Below, piece by piece: positions 45,199 through 57,645 of a DNA stretch of 64,000 bases. The translations under genes and the position numbers were made by a program. Origin of the DNA: Symsagittifera roscoffensis. Its lineage: Eukaryota; Xenacoelomorpha; Acoela; Convolutidae. The stretch's first letter is position 1; the number at the start of each line of letters is the position of its first letter. The notes beneath the pieces are model-generated. The model did no database searches and was not told where the DNA came from. It saw only the letters and a program-made list of their open reading frames with translations. The stretch covers positions 66,891,548 through 66,955,547 of the forward strand of contig NC_087064.1 of NCBI RefSeq assembly GCF_963678635.1. Direction: 5' to 3'.

Positions 45199-45739
45199 GT
45201 GATAGGTAGTTGTCTATAATGCCCTTAATGGGTTATTGATTATTTTGTAGCCTGTGGGTGGGCTTGTTACACTTGATTAGTACAGACAATCGGTGCGGGG
45301 TGTGGTAACTAGCATCTAACACGGATCTCTTTAACTATGTCCTCATTTTACTAGGCACTTAAGTTCACATATGCTTAACTATTGAATTAGTTCTTTATAG
45401 GGGTGCCACTTCGTTACTAGGTACCGAAATGCCAAACGGGGGGGGGGGGGGGGTAGTTTAAGAGACCATCTAACACCAGGGGTATTCGTTTTTTATTCAT
45501 AAAAGATGGGCGTTTTTTTTAAACAAAATCCGTCTTTTTACATAATTTATGACACAATAAGAACGCGAATATTTGATGCCAAAATACGATTGTGTTCAAA
45601 AAACTAAATGTAATTCAGTAAAAAATATCGGCTTCGCTCGTAAAGTAACATTTAAATCGAATGAAATTCAGAAAGTATACCTGCATGAAACTGGTTCAAT
45701 TTGAACCTAAAAGCAATTTTTGGAGCAAAAATCAAAGTA
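45199..45739. other. Unique DNA right of the duplication, with a G16 run
   Basis: No gene is recognised. A run of 16 G lies at 45438-45453, flanked by GCCAAAC and TAGTTTAAG. The stretch 45199-45420 is less AT-rich than average but contains no usable frame. Confidence 0.5.
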
Positions 45740-45747
45740 CTGCCAAG

Positions 45748-46123
45748 CAGGGCGGATCTAGGATTTTCTCTAGAGGGGTGGCGGTTTTTCAAAAAAATTT
45801 TGAAAATTTTGTTAAACTTTTTGGGTCGACCAAATTGATTTTCCGAGCTCTCCCAGAGCACTACAATGACCCTCATTTAGCCAAAATTTCTGCGCCGCAG
45901 ACAAATTCTTGAAAAAAAAACAGGCCAAAAACGCGTTTTTAGGCACTTTTTGGAAAACTTCGAACTAAAAAAACATGTTTTTTTTCTGCGCGCGCTCCCC
46001 CCTCAAAATTAGTATATATTGGCGCCCAAGGCGCCTTCAGAAAAATGTTAGGGTCCTTTAACAGAAATGGATATCTCAAAATAGTACAAAGAGAGGACCC
46101 CCGCCCCCCTAAATCCGCCCCTG
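45748..46123 (-). mobile_element. Family B hAT-type MITE with perfect 8-bp target duplication
   Basis: 376 bp. The left end is CAGGGCGGATCTAGG and the right end CCTAAATCCGCCCCTG. The flanks CTGCCAAG at 45740-45747 and 46124-46131 are identical, defining the boundaries. An 8-bp duplication with CAG-starting inverted ends is the hallmark of the hAT superfamily. A GGCGCC box is conserved in the middle. No transposase is encoded. Confidence 0.85.
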
Positions 46124-46340
46124 CTGCCAAGTAACAAGACTGCAAGTGTTTTCTCAAATAATCAAATGATTTTGTGATTCAGCAAACTGAAATCATTTGT
46201 GTATTGAAATCTTTGTACTTTCCCGAAAAGAGCAGAAGTATCATCAATCATCATCATCAAATGAAGTTATGGATATTATGGATATACTTAACCATCCCAG
46301 CATGATATCTGCTACAGAATTTTCACCGCTAGTAAAAAGC

Positions 46341-46886
46341 AACAAGACTGCTCGTATCAGGGCGAAGCCCTGAATGTTCCGACTGCTTTCGAAGGTTTAT
46401 GGAGCAGCAGTAATAACATAAAAACATTACATGAAATAAAATAAAATGAAATTTTTTTTTCTAAAATCTGAAATTTTTTATGAAAATCATCCCCCCACAC
46501 GCCATATAAAGTACAAAAAGAAAGTTTTCGTTCCTTGTAACACATCATTTATGGCAAATAAGCTTCGTTCAACCAGTTTGGAACGATTTATAAGACGGAT
46601 TAAATCTCCGCTTACGCGTTAATAGCGCGAATTATATCGCGCGTTAATTGTCCCAAATTGGACCAAAATGGCCAAAATGGCAATCTTTAAACCTTCATAA
46701 ATTTACGAAAAATGATCACAGGTAAAATATCTTTTCAAATTTAAGCTCAGGTCAACAATACCTTTTGAATGATATAAAAAAATTCTGTCAAAAATGGCTA
46801 GTTAAAAAGTCGAAATTTGTCTGAAGAAAAAAAAACCCACCCCGAGCACAAATATTCCGTTACTTTCGTATCGAAAGTCGGAACAA
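46341..46886 (-). repeat. Family A repeat, full-length copy
   Basis: Minus-strand copy with both ends intact: AACAAGACTGCTCGTATCAG, hairpin CAGGGCGAAGCCCTG, and at the far side CGAAAGTCGGAACAA. The flanks are AAAGC and TAAATT, with no target duplication visible. It is very similar to 26572-27113. Confidence 0.8.
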
Positions 46887-46889
46887 TAA

Positions 46890-49178
46890 ATTAGATTTAC
46901 AGCACTTAATTTATCATTCGAGTTTTGCTGCATTCTGATTCGTCAAAAGTCTGACGAACTTAAGCAGCTTAAGAATGACCATTTTTCTTGAAAGGCGGGG
47001 GGACGTAAACATTAAGTAGATCCGAAATTATTAATAGCAACCATTTTTGGAATCAGAGGTTTAGAGTTATTTGTTTGAGGTTGATCATACTTTAGATTCA
47101 TAGTTTTTGTTGGTTGTAAAAAGTCTTTCTGAATAATTATTCTCCAAAAACTTCCTAAGAATTTTCTATTTTGGTTCATTTTTTAATTTCATCGGCAAGC
47201 GTTTATTTAGTTCTCGACCACCAAAATAGAAATTTGCTTGCCTTTTTCCGTCCAAAGAGCTGAAAAGATGAAACTGTAACTCTACTGACTACTTATTTAA
47301 TGACTCCAAAAAAATAATGACTTCACGCCAAAATAAAGTACACCGCAGAAAACATTCATCTTTGATATTGCAAAACTTTTCAGTATTCAGGAATTAAAAT
47401 TCCAAAAAAGTCATTTAAATATATTCCTCTATTGCAGAGAAATTATCTTTCTGCATCATCATAACTTTCCTAAAAAAATTGTAGGTGAAATAATTTTATA
47501 AATTTGAGACCGAGATTACAATTTTATTTTTATGATAAAAGCAAATTCTATCAAAAATTGACAAATTGTTAGTTGAAAAGTTGAGTAATGTCTGGTTGGA
47601 AAATCACTCCGAGCACAAATAATCCATGAGTTTCTTCCAAGTCGGAACAATATTAAACCTGGGTTTCAAAGGTTCTTGCCTCGTAGACGTCGGAGTAATA
47701 AAAAAATTTGCCGCATTTTAACAAGCATATTTTTTGTATCACAGTTACCTTACAAACGCCCATAACCTCTTACGGTGACTGTCGAAGATATCAACTGCGT
47801 CTCCTAAATCGGAACCGATTTTCAATCCATATGCCATTGAGCTATTTTTCCCAACAACTGTGACAGAAACACGCTGTGAATTGATTTTTGTGGGAGGGGC
47901 GGGGAAGAATTTGGGGAAAAGAGTTTTTTCATGTGACTAGACACGGAAACACCTTTTGAAGACACGGACTTCAAACGGGGCGAGTTCAAAGCCAACACGA
48001 AGTGATTAGGCGTTCACTGCCCCTAAATTACAATATCTCTATTTTCTGAACCAATTTGGCGCTAGAAGTTCTTTCCTATTTTGGATTAAAAAACGGCCTT
48101 GTTTTCTAAAATTGATTTTTTTTCGGACCTTAGGAAAAATAAAGACACATCAAACTGATAAAATTTATTTTACCTGAATGTATGTCAATCTACAATTCAT
48201 GCGACAACTTTCAACAAGTTTATGTCAATAACTATGCTAAAACTACTTTCATTTGTCAACAAAAAAAACCGGCCATTATTTAAGTTAACAGAATGCTCCG
48301 AACACATTTATGTTATCCAAAATTCAGATAAAAAACAACAAGCTTTTACCTAAAATATAATAGAGAATAACTATTTAATAGAACTTAAAATTAGATTCTT
48401 GACTTTCTTTAGGTTTCTTTAAAATTTTTCTTGACTAAGTATTCAGTATTGAATTAGCTTAACATATTCAATTCAACGACTGTGACAGAAACACGGTGTG
48501 AATTGATTTTTGGGAGGGGCAGGTTTTCTTGACTTATTTAAGATGTTAAACTATTTGTTTTGTTTTTCAACAAGTTTGATCAATTTTTCGAAAGCTTTTT
48601 GGCGATGCTTAAGCCATATCAATGTCTATTTTTGAAACTGAAGTAGTTGGATCAAATACTTAAACTTAACTAATTGCTCGCGTGAGGGCGACGCCCTGCA
48701 TGTCGCGGCTGTCTTTTAACGTCAAATGGGATATAGTTTTCATATAAAAACGTAACGGATTATTTAAATAATTAATTGGTTAATTGATAACGTGTTAATT
48801 AGGATAAATATTAAGCTTTGATTCAGTTTAGAAGGATTTCTCAGCGTCTTATCCGTTAAATCGCAAAATTAATCGCGTGTTAATTCCCGCCGGGGAGTTC
48901 CATAATTAAAAATCAATCCAGTTTGAATTTTAATGTTTCAGTGCCTGTTAAAGCGAAAAACAATGTTTTGTGGTCAATTATTAACAAATTTTATTGCAAT
49001 TATTTTAAAAAGCAAGAAAATCTATAGCAAATCAATTCTAATCAGTTTTTGTCATTTTCATAGATACAGACAATGAAACTCCATTATAATCGATTTTTAT
49101 TCTATTTTATTGGAATGCAAGTTTCAATGCACGCAAAGTCTTTTGCACGTTTTAAACTAAAAGTGCTTCTATGTCTAC
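46890..49178. other. AT-rich DNA with diverged repeat fragments
   Basis: No gene is recognised. A diverged family A left half lies at about 47430-47653 (ending CTCCGAGCACAAATAATCC, then AAGTCGGAACAAT). A diverged right-end and central part lies at about 48675-48900 (hairpin AGGGCGACGCCCT). A direct repeat of about 50 bp (CTGTGACAGAAACACG, then TGTGAATTGATTTTTG) occurs at 47855-47905 and 48476-48523. Confidence 0.45.
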
Positions 49179-49600
49179 CAGGTGCGGATCTAGAAATTTT
49201 TCGAAGGGGCGGATTTTCAAAAAAATTTTGAAAATTTTGTCTACATTTTTTTTAAGTCGACCAAATGATTTTCTGAGCTCTCCCAAACCACTATTAAGTT
49301 CCTAATTGGACTAAGTTTTCTGCGCCGCAGGCAATCTCTAAAAAAAGGCCAAAAAGGCGTTTTTAGGCACTTTTTCGATAACTTCGAACAAAAAATCGCG
49401 TTTTTTCGGCGCGCGCTCCTCCCTCAAAATTAGTATACATTGGCGCCAAAGGCGTCTTTAGAGAAGTTTTAACGTAAATCAGCCAAAAATGGATATCTCG
49501 ATATAGTACAAAGGAGGGATCCTTTGGGTCGGCAGGGGGTCGAATCCCTGAGTCGAATCCCTGAGGAAAAGGCGCGTCCGCCCCCTCCCCCCAAATCTGA
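49179..49600 (-). mobile_element. Family B hAT-type MITE
   Basis: It starts CAGGTGCGGATCTAG and carries GAGCTCTCCCA, TTCTGCGCCGCAGGC, GGCGCGCGCTCC, TTGGCGCCAAAGGCG and the tRNA-like GGGTCGGCAGGGGGTCG before a decayed right end near 49600. GTCGAATCCCTGA is repeated twice. A target duplication is not clear. Confidence 0.65.
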
Positions 49601-50339
49601 TGCGAACTTTTTTTTCTGTGCATGTTTTTTTCACTCTTTTTATTTTACTCAACTTTAATGATTTCACACATTTCATTATTTTATTTAGAATTTTTTAGGG
49701 GGGTGAAATAAAAAAAACAATAATATTTTCGCGTGCTAATAAATTGCAGTTTTTTAGTCAAAACTGTCTAACTAATTCCAAAAAATGGCATTTTATATCT
49801 GTTTTTCAAAAAAAAGAGTTATGCAGACACAAAAATTGGAATTTATATGGATATTTATGTAAGTATGAAAAAAATGGGATCGAGGCCGAAAAAAATGCAG
49901 TTTTGACCTGTTTTTCAAAAAACTGATCAAGAAATCTGTCAAATATTTGGAGGGAGAGGTGAAAATCACAAAGCGGGGGTTTTGTAGTCGGTGGGAACGG
50001 CAGTAGCGAGGTAATGGACAAAAAGCCAAACGTTCGGTGGGTTGATAAGGTGAATTTTGAGGGCACGACGCAAAACAAAAATAAAGTGAAAAAAAAATTC
50101 TTTTACACTAATTTTAAGTGAGTTAAATTCAGTTCCGATTTTGATTTAAAAAAATTGTTTAGAATGATTTTCTTTTCATTTTGTTGTCTGAGGGCAACAT
50201 GGGAATCCTTCATAATGTTAACTTTTTAGCTCACAAAAATCGATTAAAAAGATTTTTTTTCCACTTTTTTTAGCGAAAAAAATTAGATCTGTTCAACTCA
50301 TTTTGGCTTGCCAATAAATTAAATTTTTGATAAAACATG
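49601..50339. other. AT-rich DNA without recognised features
   Basis: No gene or clear repeat is seen. Overlapping frames at 49744-50078 on both strands have no recognisable similarity, and I do not call them. Confidence 0.35.
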
Positions 50340-50810
50340 GCTGCTCGTATCAGGTTCTGATATCTTTGGAATAACTTCTAAGCTGTTTGATTTCTTTAGG
50401 GTAATTTAAAACTAAATAATGATAGAACTTTCGAAAAAAAAATCAAACATTTATTTTCGATGTTATTTTTTGAAAATTATCACCTCAGACACTATGTAAA
50501 GTACAAACTAATATATTTTGCATATAACAGACTGAAAAGCGCATGCCTCAATCAAGTTCCGAGCGATTCCAAACATGGATTAAGTCTCCGCTTACGCATT
50601 AATAGCACAAAAATATCGCGCGCTAATTCTCCCAACTTGACCAAATTGGCTTTTTCGAAACTCCTTTAATTTTACCAAAAAAATCACAGGTGACATTTCT
50701 TTTTAAGTTGAGCTCAAGTAAAAAATATATTTCAGGTGTTATAAAAAAGTGTTGGTCTGGAGAAAAAAATCTGCAGGAGCACAAATAATCTGTCACTTTC
50801 TTCAAAAATA
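50340..50810 (-). repeat. Family A repeat, degraded copy
   Basis: It begins GCTGCTCGTATCAGG and runs through TCACCTCAGACACTATG, GATTAAGTCTCCGCTTACGC, CGCGCGCTAATTCTCCCAA and GGAGCACAAATAATCTGTCA. The hairpin and inverted boxes are damaged. Confidence 0.6.
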
Positions 50811-52993
50811 AGCTTGATCAAAGCCTAATTCTGCTTTTTCATCAAACGGTGAATTTGCAAACTGTTCAAATGTTAAACTTCGGAACGTGAGGACTGCTTT
50901 TCACCTTGTTTCTGATTACTTTAAGGAAGTTCATCTAATAATCCTGCACCAGATTTTTGTAACGTTGTTGCAAAATTTTGAAAAATGTTTTCGTCCCCTG
51001 CAGAAATGTGACAAAACAAATGGAGCAGAAAAATCAAAAAAAGCTAATTTTTTCCTATTTTTTGCAAACTGTTTGCAATTGAAACGTTGCCCAGAAACCA
51101 ATTACTTTTCTAATCAAACTTGCCCACTTGTGTCAAAAAACCGCTATCGTGGATGAAATTTTCATTCGATTTTGAGTTGCATCTACTTTTCTTGAAATGA
51201 ATATAAATTAACAGAAATTAGTCAGATTATTTATGCTAATGATATGATTAAATGGACGGTATAGGGCAACTTCTGTCCTTTTCTTGCACAGGTTTAAAAA
51301 AACAGACAGATCATCATTAAATTTTGAATATTTAGTAAATCGTACTTTATGTGTGAAATATAACAAGATTGGACTGATGATTCATTCTTTTAAATACTAT
51401 TTGTTTTATTTCTTACCTGATGATTTAGAGTGTAAAATCAGCATCAAGTTGATAAAAGTGGCGGATAAATATTCAATATAAACAAGTAATTTCATGTTTT
51501 TGCTGTAAATTTTTGTTATTTAGAAAGCTTTTATAAAAAAATGAAGAAATAATATAAATTTTATAGGTTTTTTAAGCTTGCTCGAGGTATCAATTCAAAC
51601 ATAAATGAGCTACATTTTTTTCTCAACAAGATAATTATGCCATTTTGAATTAAGTTAACATACCAAAAAGAAAACAAATCAATTCAAATACCAGTTCTTT
51701 GACGGAGTGTGTCAAAACCTTGACAATGGACGGTGTAAAAATCTATAATTTCTCAGATCTGCAAAAATATGGTAATATTGTACTGATGATACACACCAAC
51801 TTAAAAAGAGAGAGACACTTTTAATTTTTCCTTGCGATTCTTTCCCTTGATTTGATTGGTTAAAAAATTGCTTTCAAAGCATCAAATGGCTCTGCTTTTT
51901 ATACAATGGGAAAAAATTAAGGAGAAATTCTACTTAAGTTTTTTTTTCGTTCCCTCTTATGCGTGTGTCTTGTCAATTCTATAATAGTCATCAATCCGAT
52001 AAAATGACATTTGAAAAGATGACTTTTTCAGAGAGATTCAATGTGAATAAACCCTCTCTGTATTTCAACAATTAAATGGATTTTAACGCAATGGAAATCC
52101 TGATTAATGAAGTCCAAACGCTTAAGTGGATGAAAAATAAGTAAGCACAATTGTGTGATTTTTATTTGTTCAAGTCAACCGAATCTGTCTATTTAAAAGT
52201 TCTCTTCGAACAAATATTATGATCATAGAAAAATAGGCAAAATTAATTGATAGAAAAAATAGGAAAAAAATAATTTTTATTATGAAAATTTGGTTTATTT
52301 TAGCTCTTTCTTGGACTTTTATTAGGCCAACAGAAAGATATAAAATCTTATTTCCAGGAAATAATGTATGATAAATAGGTTAGATGACATATTCTTACAG
52401 ATAAAATGCGCAAAAAACTTTAAAAAAATCAATCGAACAGATTGAATCAAGCTTATCAGTGAAAAGACAAACATTTCTAAACAAACACATTGGTCCCAGA
52501 TCCATAAATTTTTGACATCTTTGAAATATCTTAGAGACTCTTGGCTCAAATTTGAAAAAAAAAATTGCTATTTTTGCAAGTTTTGCCAAAACCTCTTTCA
52601 AGATATTTTTGAAAGTTGCTTCATAAAATTTCGAAAAATTTTGAACAAACGAAGATGAAAAAAAATTCTTAAATACTTTCAAAGATTTGTAACAAAATGT
52701 TGGAGGAATTTAATTTCAAGATTTTCACAGATTTCCAAAAACTTTCGATCAAGCTTTTACAGATATAGCAAAGATATTTCAAGAAGCTAAAATATTTTCT
52801 GCTGCTCTCGAATTTGAAATAAAAAATTTAAAGCACTTGAAAAGTAAGAGAGATAATTGTGGTTGCAGCAAAGCCAACAACAAATGATAAGAAATCACAA
52901 CTTTAAAATTGAGTTTTATAAATGAGAAGTTCCAAAATCTTCTGATAATTATCACTGTGCACAGTCAAGTCAGGCATGCATGAAAAAACCGCG
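50811..52993. other. AT-rich DNA without recognised features
   Basis: No gene, RNA or known repeat is recognised in about 2.2 kb. An 89-codon frame at 50887-51156 starts with GTG and shows no motif. Confidence 0.35.
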
Positions 52994-53374
52994 TCCAGAC
53001 AATTCGGCCAAAGACAATTCAGCCGATTTGAAAATCAGACAATTCAGCCAAACGCATGCAGAGACAATTCAGCCAGAGACAATTCAGCCAATAATAATGA
53101 CCGCCGCAGTCGCGCCAACGTGTTGCAAGCTTGCCAACAGAGGGTAGGACTCTATACCAAATTTAGAGCCGGTTATTGCCGCGAAGCGACGACGCCCGCG
53201 TAGCGCGCCCACCGGCGACCTTAAACTGAAAAACAACTCCAACTCTAATTTTTTTCTTTCGAATCGTTATGTAAAACTGGCTGAATTGTCTCAGGCTGAA
53301 CTGTCTGTATATTTTTGGCTGAATTGTCTGAATTTCAAATTGGCTGAATTGTCTTTGGCCGAATAGTCTGTGGA
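52994..53374. mobile_element. Foldback/MITE with five 13-bp motifs per arm
   Basis: Arms 52994-53090 and 53278-53374 (97 bases each) are imperfect inverted repeats. Each arm carries five copies or variants of GACAATTCAGCCA (left) or its complement (right). The order and spacing of the motifs match between arms, so this is a true terminal inverted repeat. The centre (53091-53277) includes a markedly G+C-rich block, for example GCGAAGCGACGACGCCCGCG. No target duplication is evident and nothing is encoded. It looks like a non-autonomous DNA transposon of unassigned class. Confidence 0.7.
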
Positions 53375-53784
53375 ACAAAAAACAACCACCTGAAGTCCAA
53401 AAAACTTGAAAAAAAGATTCCTTAAAATCCACGTTTCTCCCATTACAAAAATTAATTTCAAAGTTGTAAGTCAAAAAAAAATAAAAATAAACAAAAAAAA
53501 GTAGAAAAAAAATTCCAGTGAACATTGGTTTTGGTGTTTGTTTCAATGTTTCGTAGATGCTTATTAAAATTTACAAAAAATTTTAGCACAGGAATTTTTG
53601 AACAGTTTTTTTTGTTTTTCTTTTGCCAATTATCTTTAAAAATCATGAAAAATCTTCAAAGGTTTGCAAAACCATAATTATGTTATCTTTATAAATTCAT
53701 GATGAATTTGCAAGAGTCTTCGAGATTTTGGCAAGTTTTCCAAAAAGACTTGGTACCTGGGGTGATTTAATTGTTTTGGAAGCC
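53375..53784. other. A-rich DNA without recognised features
   Basis: No gene is recognised. The minus-strand frames covering 53163-53646 run through the foldback arm and A-rich sequence and are not credible genes. Confidence 0.35.
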
Positions 53785-54272
53785 TTGAATTTTCCGCCTG
53801 CCTTTTAAAGTCTATGGAGCAGTAATTACATGAAAAACTTAAATGTAATATAGAAAAAATGTATAAAAAAATTGAGGTTTTTATGAAAACAACCCCCGAC
53901 TAGTCATATTAAGCACAAACTGATAGGTTTTGCTCCTTTTAACAATTAATTATGGCATATAAGCTTCCTTGAACCAATTTGAAACGATTTCCATGACGGA
54001 TTAAATATCTGCCTACGCGTTAATAGCGCTAAATAGATCGCGTTTTAATTGTCCCAAGTTGGCCAAAATAACAACCTTTAAAGCCCCGTAACTTTACGAA
54101 AAATGATCACAGGTAAAATATTTTTTCAAACTCAAGCTCAGAACAACAATAGTTTTCGAATGATGTTTAAAAATCCGGTCAAAAATGGCTAGTTGAAAAA
54201 TCAAAACTTTTCTGAAAAAAAACCCACCCCGAGCACAAATATTCCGTTACTTTCGTTACGAAAGTCGGAACA
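53785..54272 (-). repeat. Family A repeat, nearly full copy
   Basis: The right end is decayed (TTTTCCGCCTGCCTTTTAAA, no hairpin). The rest is well preserved and finishes CCGAGCACAAATATTCCG, then CGAAAGTCGGAACAATAA. Confidence 0.7.
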
Positions 54273-57084
54273 ATAATAGAAAAGATGTTATCAGTCAAGG
54301 AGCATTGCATCGAATATTAGCTTTTTGCTCCAAATTTTTTTGAGAAAGTCACGAAACTACGAATGATCCGAGTTTGATATTCTAAGAAGACAAAGTAAAA
54401 CTTATTGAAAAAAAATTCTTAAAGTAAGAAACAAAAAAAATCTATATTTGTCGAATTTTTTTTTAAATTTTTCTTCTTAATTTACAGAAAAACTCTTACT
54501 AAACAAGGGCTGAACTGAGTGAAAAAACAGCCAAACAGTAGAAGTAACAATAAATTCAATTTGAAAAAGTGTCGCCTATTTGATTTGGGATGTCAGTAAG
54601 TTTCGTCTGAGGTCATGAAACTTTCTCTAGACTAGTCTGGAAGCCGACAATATTCAGATTAACCGGCACTAAAAGACAAAGCCGACCGAAATCCAAAGTT
54701 TTTCCACATTTCGGATTTCGGAAGAAAAATTAAAAATTGATTAAGGGATGCTCAAGTTCGGGATAATTAATGCATTAGAAGCTTCAAATTTTTTCCTAAC
54801 ACGTAGCAGAGCCAGCACTTTCAAAACCTATAAAAGACTTCAAATTTACACATTAAATGCATATTATATTTAAATTTTCCTGCTCTTAGAAATAAATCAA
54901 AATGTTGGACGCTTTTTGCACAGTAGTGCAAAAAATAACCTCCGACAGCTAATATAAACTTATTTTTTAACAAATGGTTTAGCAAATACAATCGACTTTT
55001 TTGAATATCAGCTTCATTATAATTTATATATCTATGATTTACTTTTTAAATGTCGGGTTGATTTTTGACAAGAATAAAAGCATAGGTGTCACAGGAATAT
55101 CAAACATTTCCAACAACGGTTTTTTTTCAAGTACGACACTCCATTAATAAACAGAATCTCGTTTTGAATTAGATTCTCAAAAAGAAACAAAAATCGATTG
55201 TAAATTTTATCTTATCTTTTGTTCTTGATTAGCGCAAAAACGCTGCGATCTCAAAATCGTAGAGAGATTCATTACGAACTTAAAATTTTTGCGGTAAGAC
55301 GCTGTTCGAAGTTGAGTGTTTTGTTCAAGTACAACTTGCTATTTTTGAATGTTCTCGTTTAAGATATAGAACAAAAATCCTCAATTAAAAGAAAATTATC
55401 TTACAGATATCTTACTTAATGCACAGCCCTTGGATTTCAAAATTGTAAGGGTTTTGCCTCGAATATATATCTTATGGTAAAAAAAAACACTCTTTAAAAT
55501 GGAAACTTTTTTCAATCTAATAATTTCACATAATCTGAATTAGCAGTCTTCAAATTGCTAATACTTAAGAAATCGGACATTGTTTTTGGGTAAAAGCATC
55601 TATTCATCTAGATTAAGCAAAAAATTTTCAAAAATCGATTGTGAAAATTGAAAAGCTGAAACTTGTCCGAAGGAAAAAGAAGTCGAGTGAGCTTTTCTTC
55701 AAATTGCAAGATAATTTTTCAACCATAAAAGTTCAAATTTGGTCGAAGGTTTAAATGATAAAACAAATTTGTGCAGATTGTTTCCGTGACATTTTTGAAA
55801 AAATCAATTTTGAAAACTATAGTGCAAAATTTAAAACAATGGTGCAAAGTTTGACAAATTATCTCAATATTTGAAACAAAAGGCAAAGTCTAAAAAATGA
55901 TTCTGAAAAAAAAACATGTGTTTCTGAAGAGAAAAAAAACCTGGCAGTATGATGTACTCCCTATTTTTTTTTAAGGCTGAGCTTTAATTCAGCAAATCAC
56001 TTTTAGGTATATAAGAATGGTATGAAATGAGGCCAATTCGCTGCTGAGTCACTGACAATTAAACATGTTTTTCTCGATTCTATCCTTGCCATTCTTATGT
56101 GTTCTGTTTGAGCGTCGCCTGCAAAGAAATCTGATAAAAAACTGGATACAAATCAGGGTACTAGTTTACTTGTTTGGTCCCTCAAAAATACTCTGATCCC
56201 ATATATAAACAAGGGGTACAGTATTTAGGTTAAATCTCACAGTAACTAACAGACCTTGTAGATAATACATAAAAATTAAAAGCAAAAACAAAAAACCAAT
56301 TTTGTAGCTTATTTTTTCTGGCTATATTTTTGCAAATTTGTAGCATATGAAGAAAAATGACATGTTTACAACTATACAAAAAACAAAAAAGCTCTAAATG
56401 AAACATTAAAAACTAGTTTTTTATATATTATATTAAGTGTTTTCATCTTAACACTTTAAAAAAGGTAAATTTCTTTATAACGAGCGTTACTCAAACAAAT
56501 TGAGAGTATATCTCAAAAGTTTCAAACCAGTTTTTCTCAACATTGGAAAATTTTTTAATGTCGTTCGAAATCACAACTGAAAAGGCTTTAAAATGATCTA
56601 TCTCTCGACGAATTCCGACGATTATTAGTGGTACCTGATTTTGCATGAAAAACAAAAAACTAAAACACACATGAATACAAAGCTTTTCACCATTTTCGAT
56701 CTTTGGAATAAAAACATTTGTGATACTTTTAAATCAATGGATGAAATGCTGATCAAAAGACACTTTACACTTTTTCAAATGTTTGGATTGTATAGCGAAT
56801 TGTATGACACCTATATTATCATCCAGTTTTATCAGACATTGCTAAAACATCACTTTAAAAGGTAATTATTACAATCACTGAATCAGAGATGACAATCGAT
56901 AATCTCAACCCGGGTAACTAATGGTAATCAAACTACAACTCCCCGCCCCAACCTGCTTTTGTTTCTTTTTAAGACTCTGTCTCAGACCGTTCGATTAAAA
57001 AAAAAGATACGAACTGAACAGGTCATTCTAGACAAATTTGAGAGCAATAGTAGGAACGAACATCTTAATCATCGTTAAGGATTA
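54273..57084. other. AT-rich DNA with a family C fragment
   Basis: No gene is recognised. About 56470-56660 is a minus-strand family C fragment (GACGAATTCCGACGATTATT, GTGGTACCTGATTTTG). Weakly similar segments about 190 bp apart (CAAGTACGACA near 55127, CAAGTACAACTTG near 55326) hint at an old tandem duplication. Confidence 0.4.
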
Positions 57085-57345
57085 TGTCAAAATTTCGAAA
57101 ATTTTTACGACCTTTTTTCTTTTTTTGGTCGACCAAATTGAATTTTCGAGCCCTCTCAAAGCATTGTTTTGTCTCTATTTTGGCAAAATTTTCTGCTCCG
57201 CATGCAAATTTTTGAAAAAACAGTCAAAAAAGCCGTTTTTGGGCACTTTTTGAAAAATTTTGACGCGTTTTTTTGGCGCGCGCTCCCCCTCAAAAAAGAG
57301 GTAATATTGGCGCCAAAGGCGCCCTTAAAAAAATTTTAGGGCTGG
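57085..57345 (-). mobile_element. Family B hAT-type MITE, partial
   Basis: It contains GTCGACCAAATTGAATTTTC, TCTGCTCCGCATGCAAATTT, GGCGCGCGCTCCCC and TTGGCGCCAAAGGCGCC in family order. The ends carrying GGGCGGAT are missing. Confidence 0.6.
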
Positions 57346-57645
57346 TATTGAATCTCCAATTGAATGTTTTTATGCTTAAGTGTTTCAAAATTGTTCACTA
57401 AGTTTTAGGCTCCAAAGCATTTTTTTTCATTAGAAAAATTTTTCCTGTGCGTCTTTGAAAACCTCGCTCAGGTTCCACCTAAATAAGATTTAATTTGTTA
57501 CATTTTAACTCAATCTTTGTGTTTGTGCAATGAAGAGCTGTTATATTGAAGCGTTAAAATCTATACAACACATAGCTTTCGAAAAAACTAGATATCAATA
57601 ATAAATTATAATTTTAGTCATTTTTAACTCTTAGGTATATAGATT
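57346..57645. other. AT-rich DNA left of the gypsy element
   Basis: Nothing is recognised. The last five bases (AGATT, 57641-57645) would be the left target-site flank of the gypsy element; the other flank is outside the window. Confidence 0.4.

Noticed and set aside
52994-53374. CRISPR or simple satellite at the 13-bp motif clusters
   Set aside because: The two clusters are inverted and match each other in spacing, which fits terminal inverted repeats better than an array.
56641-56865. 74-codon frame
   Set aside because: It starts at TTG inside a family C fragment and has no recognisable motif.
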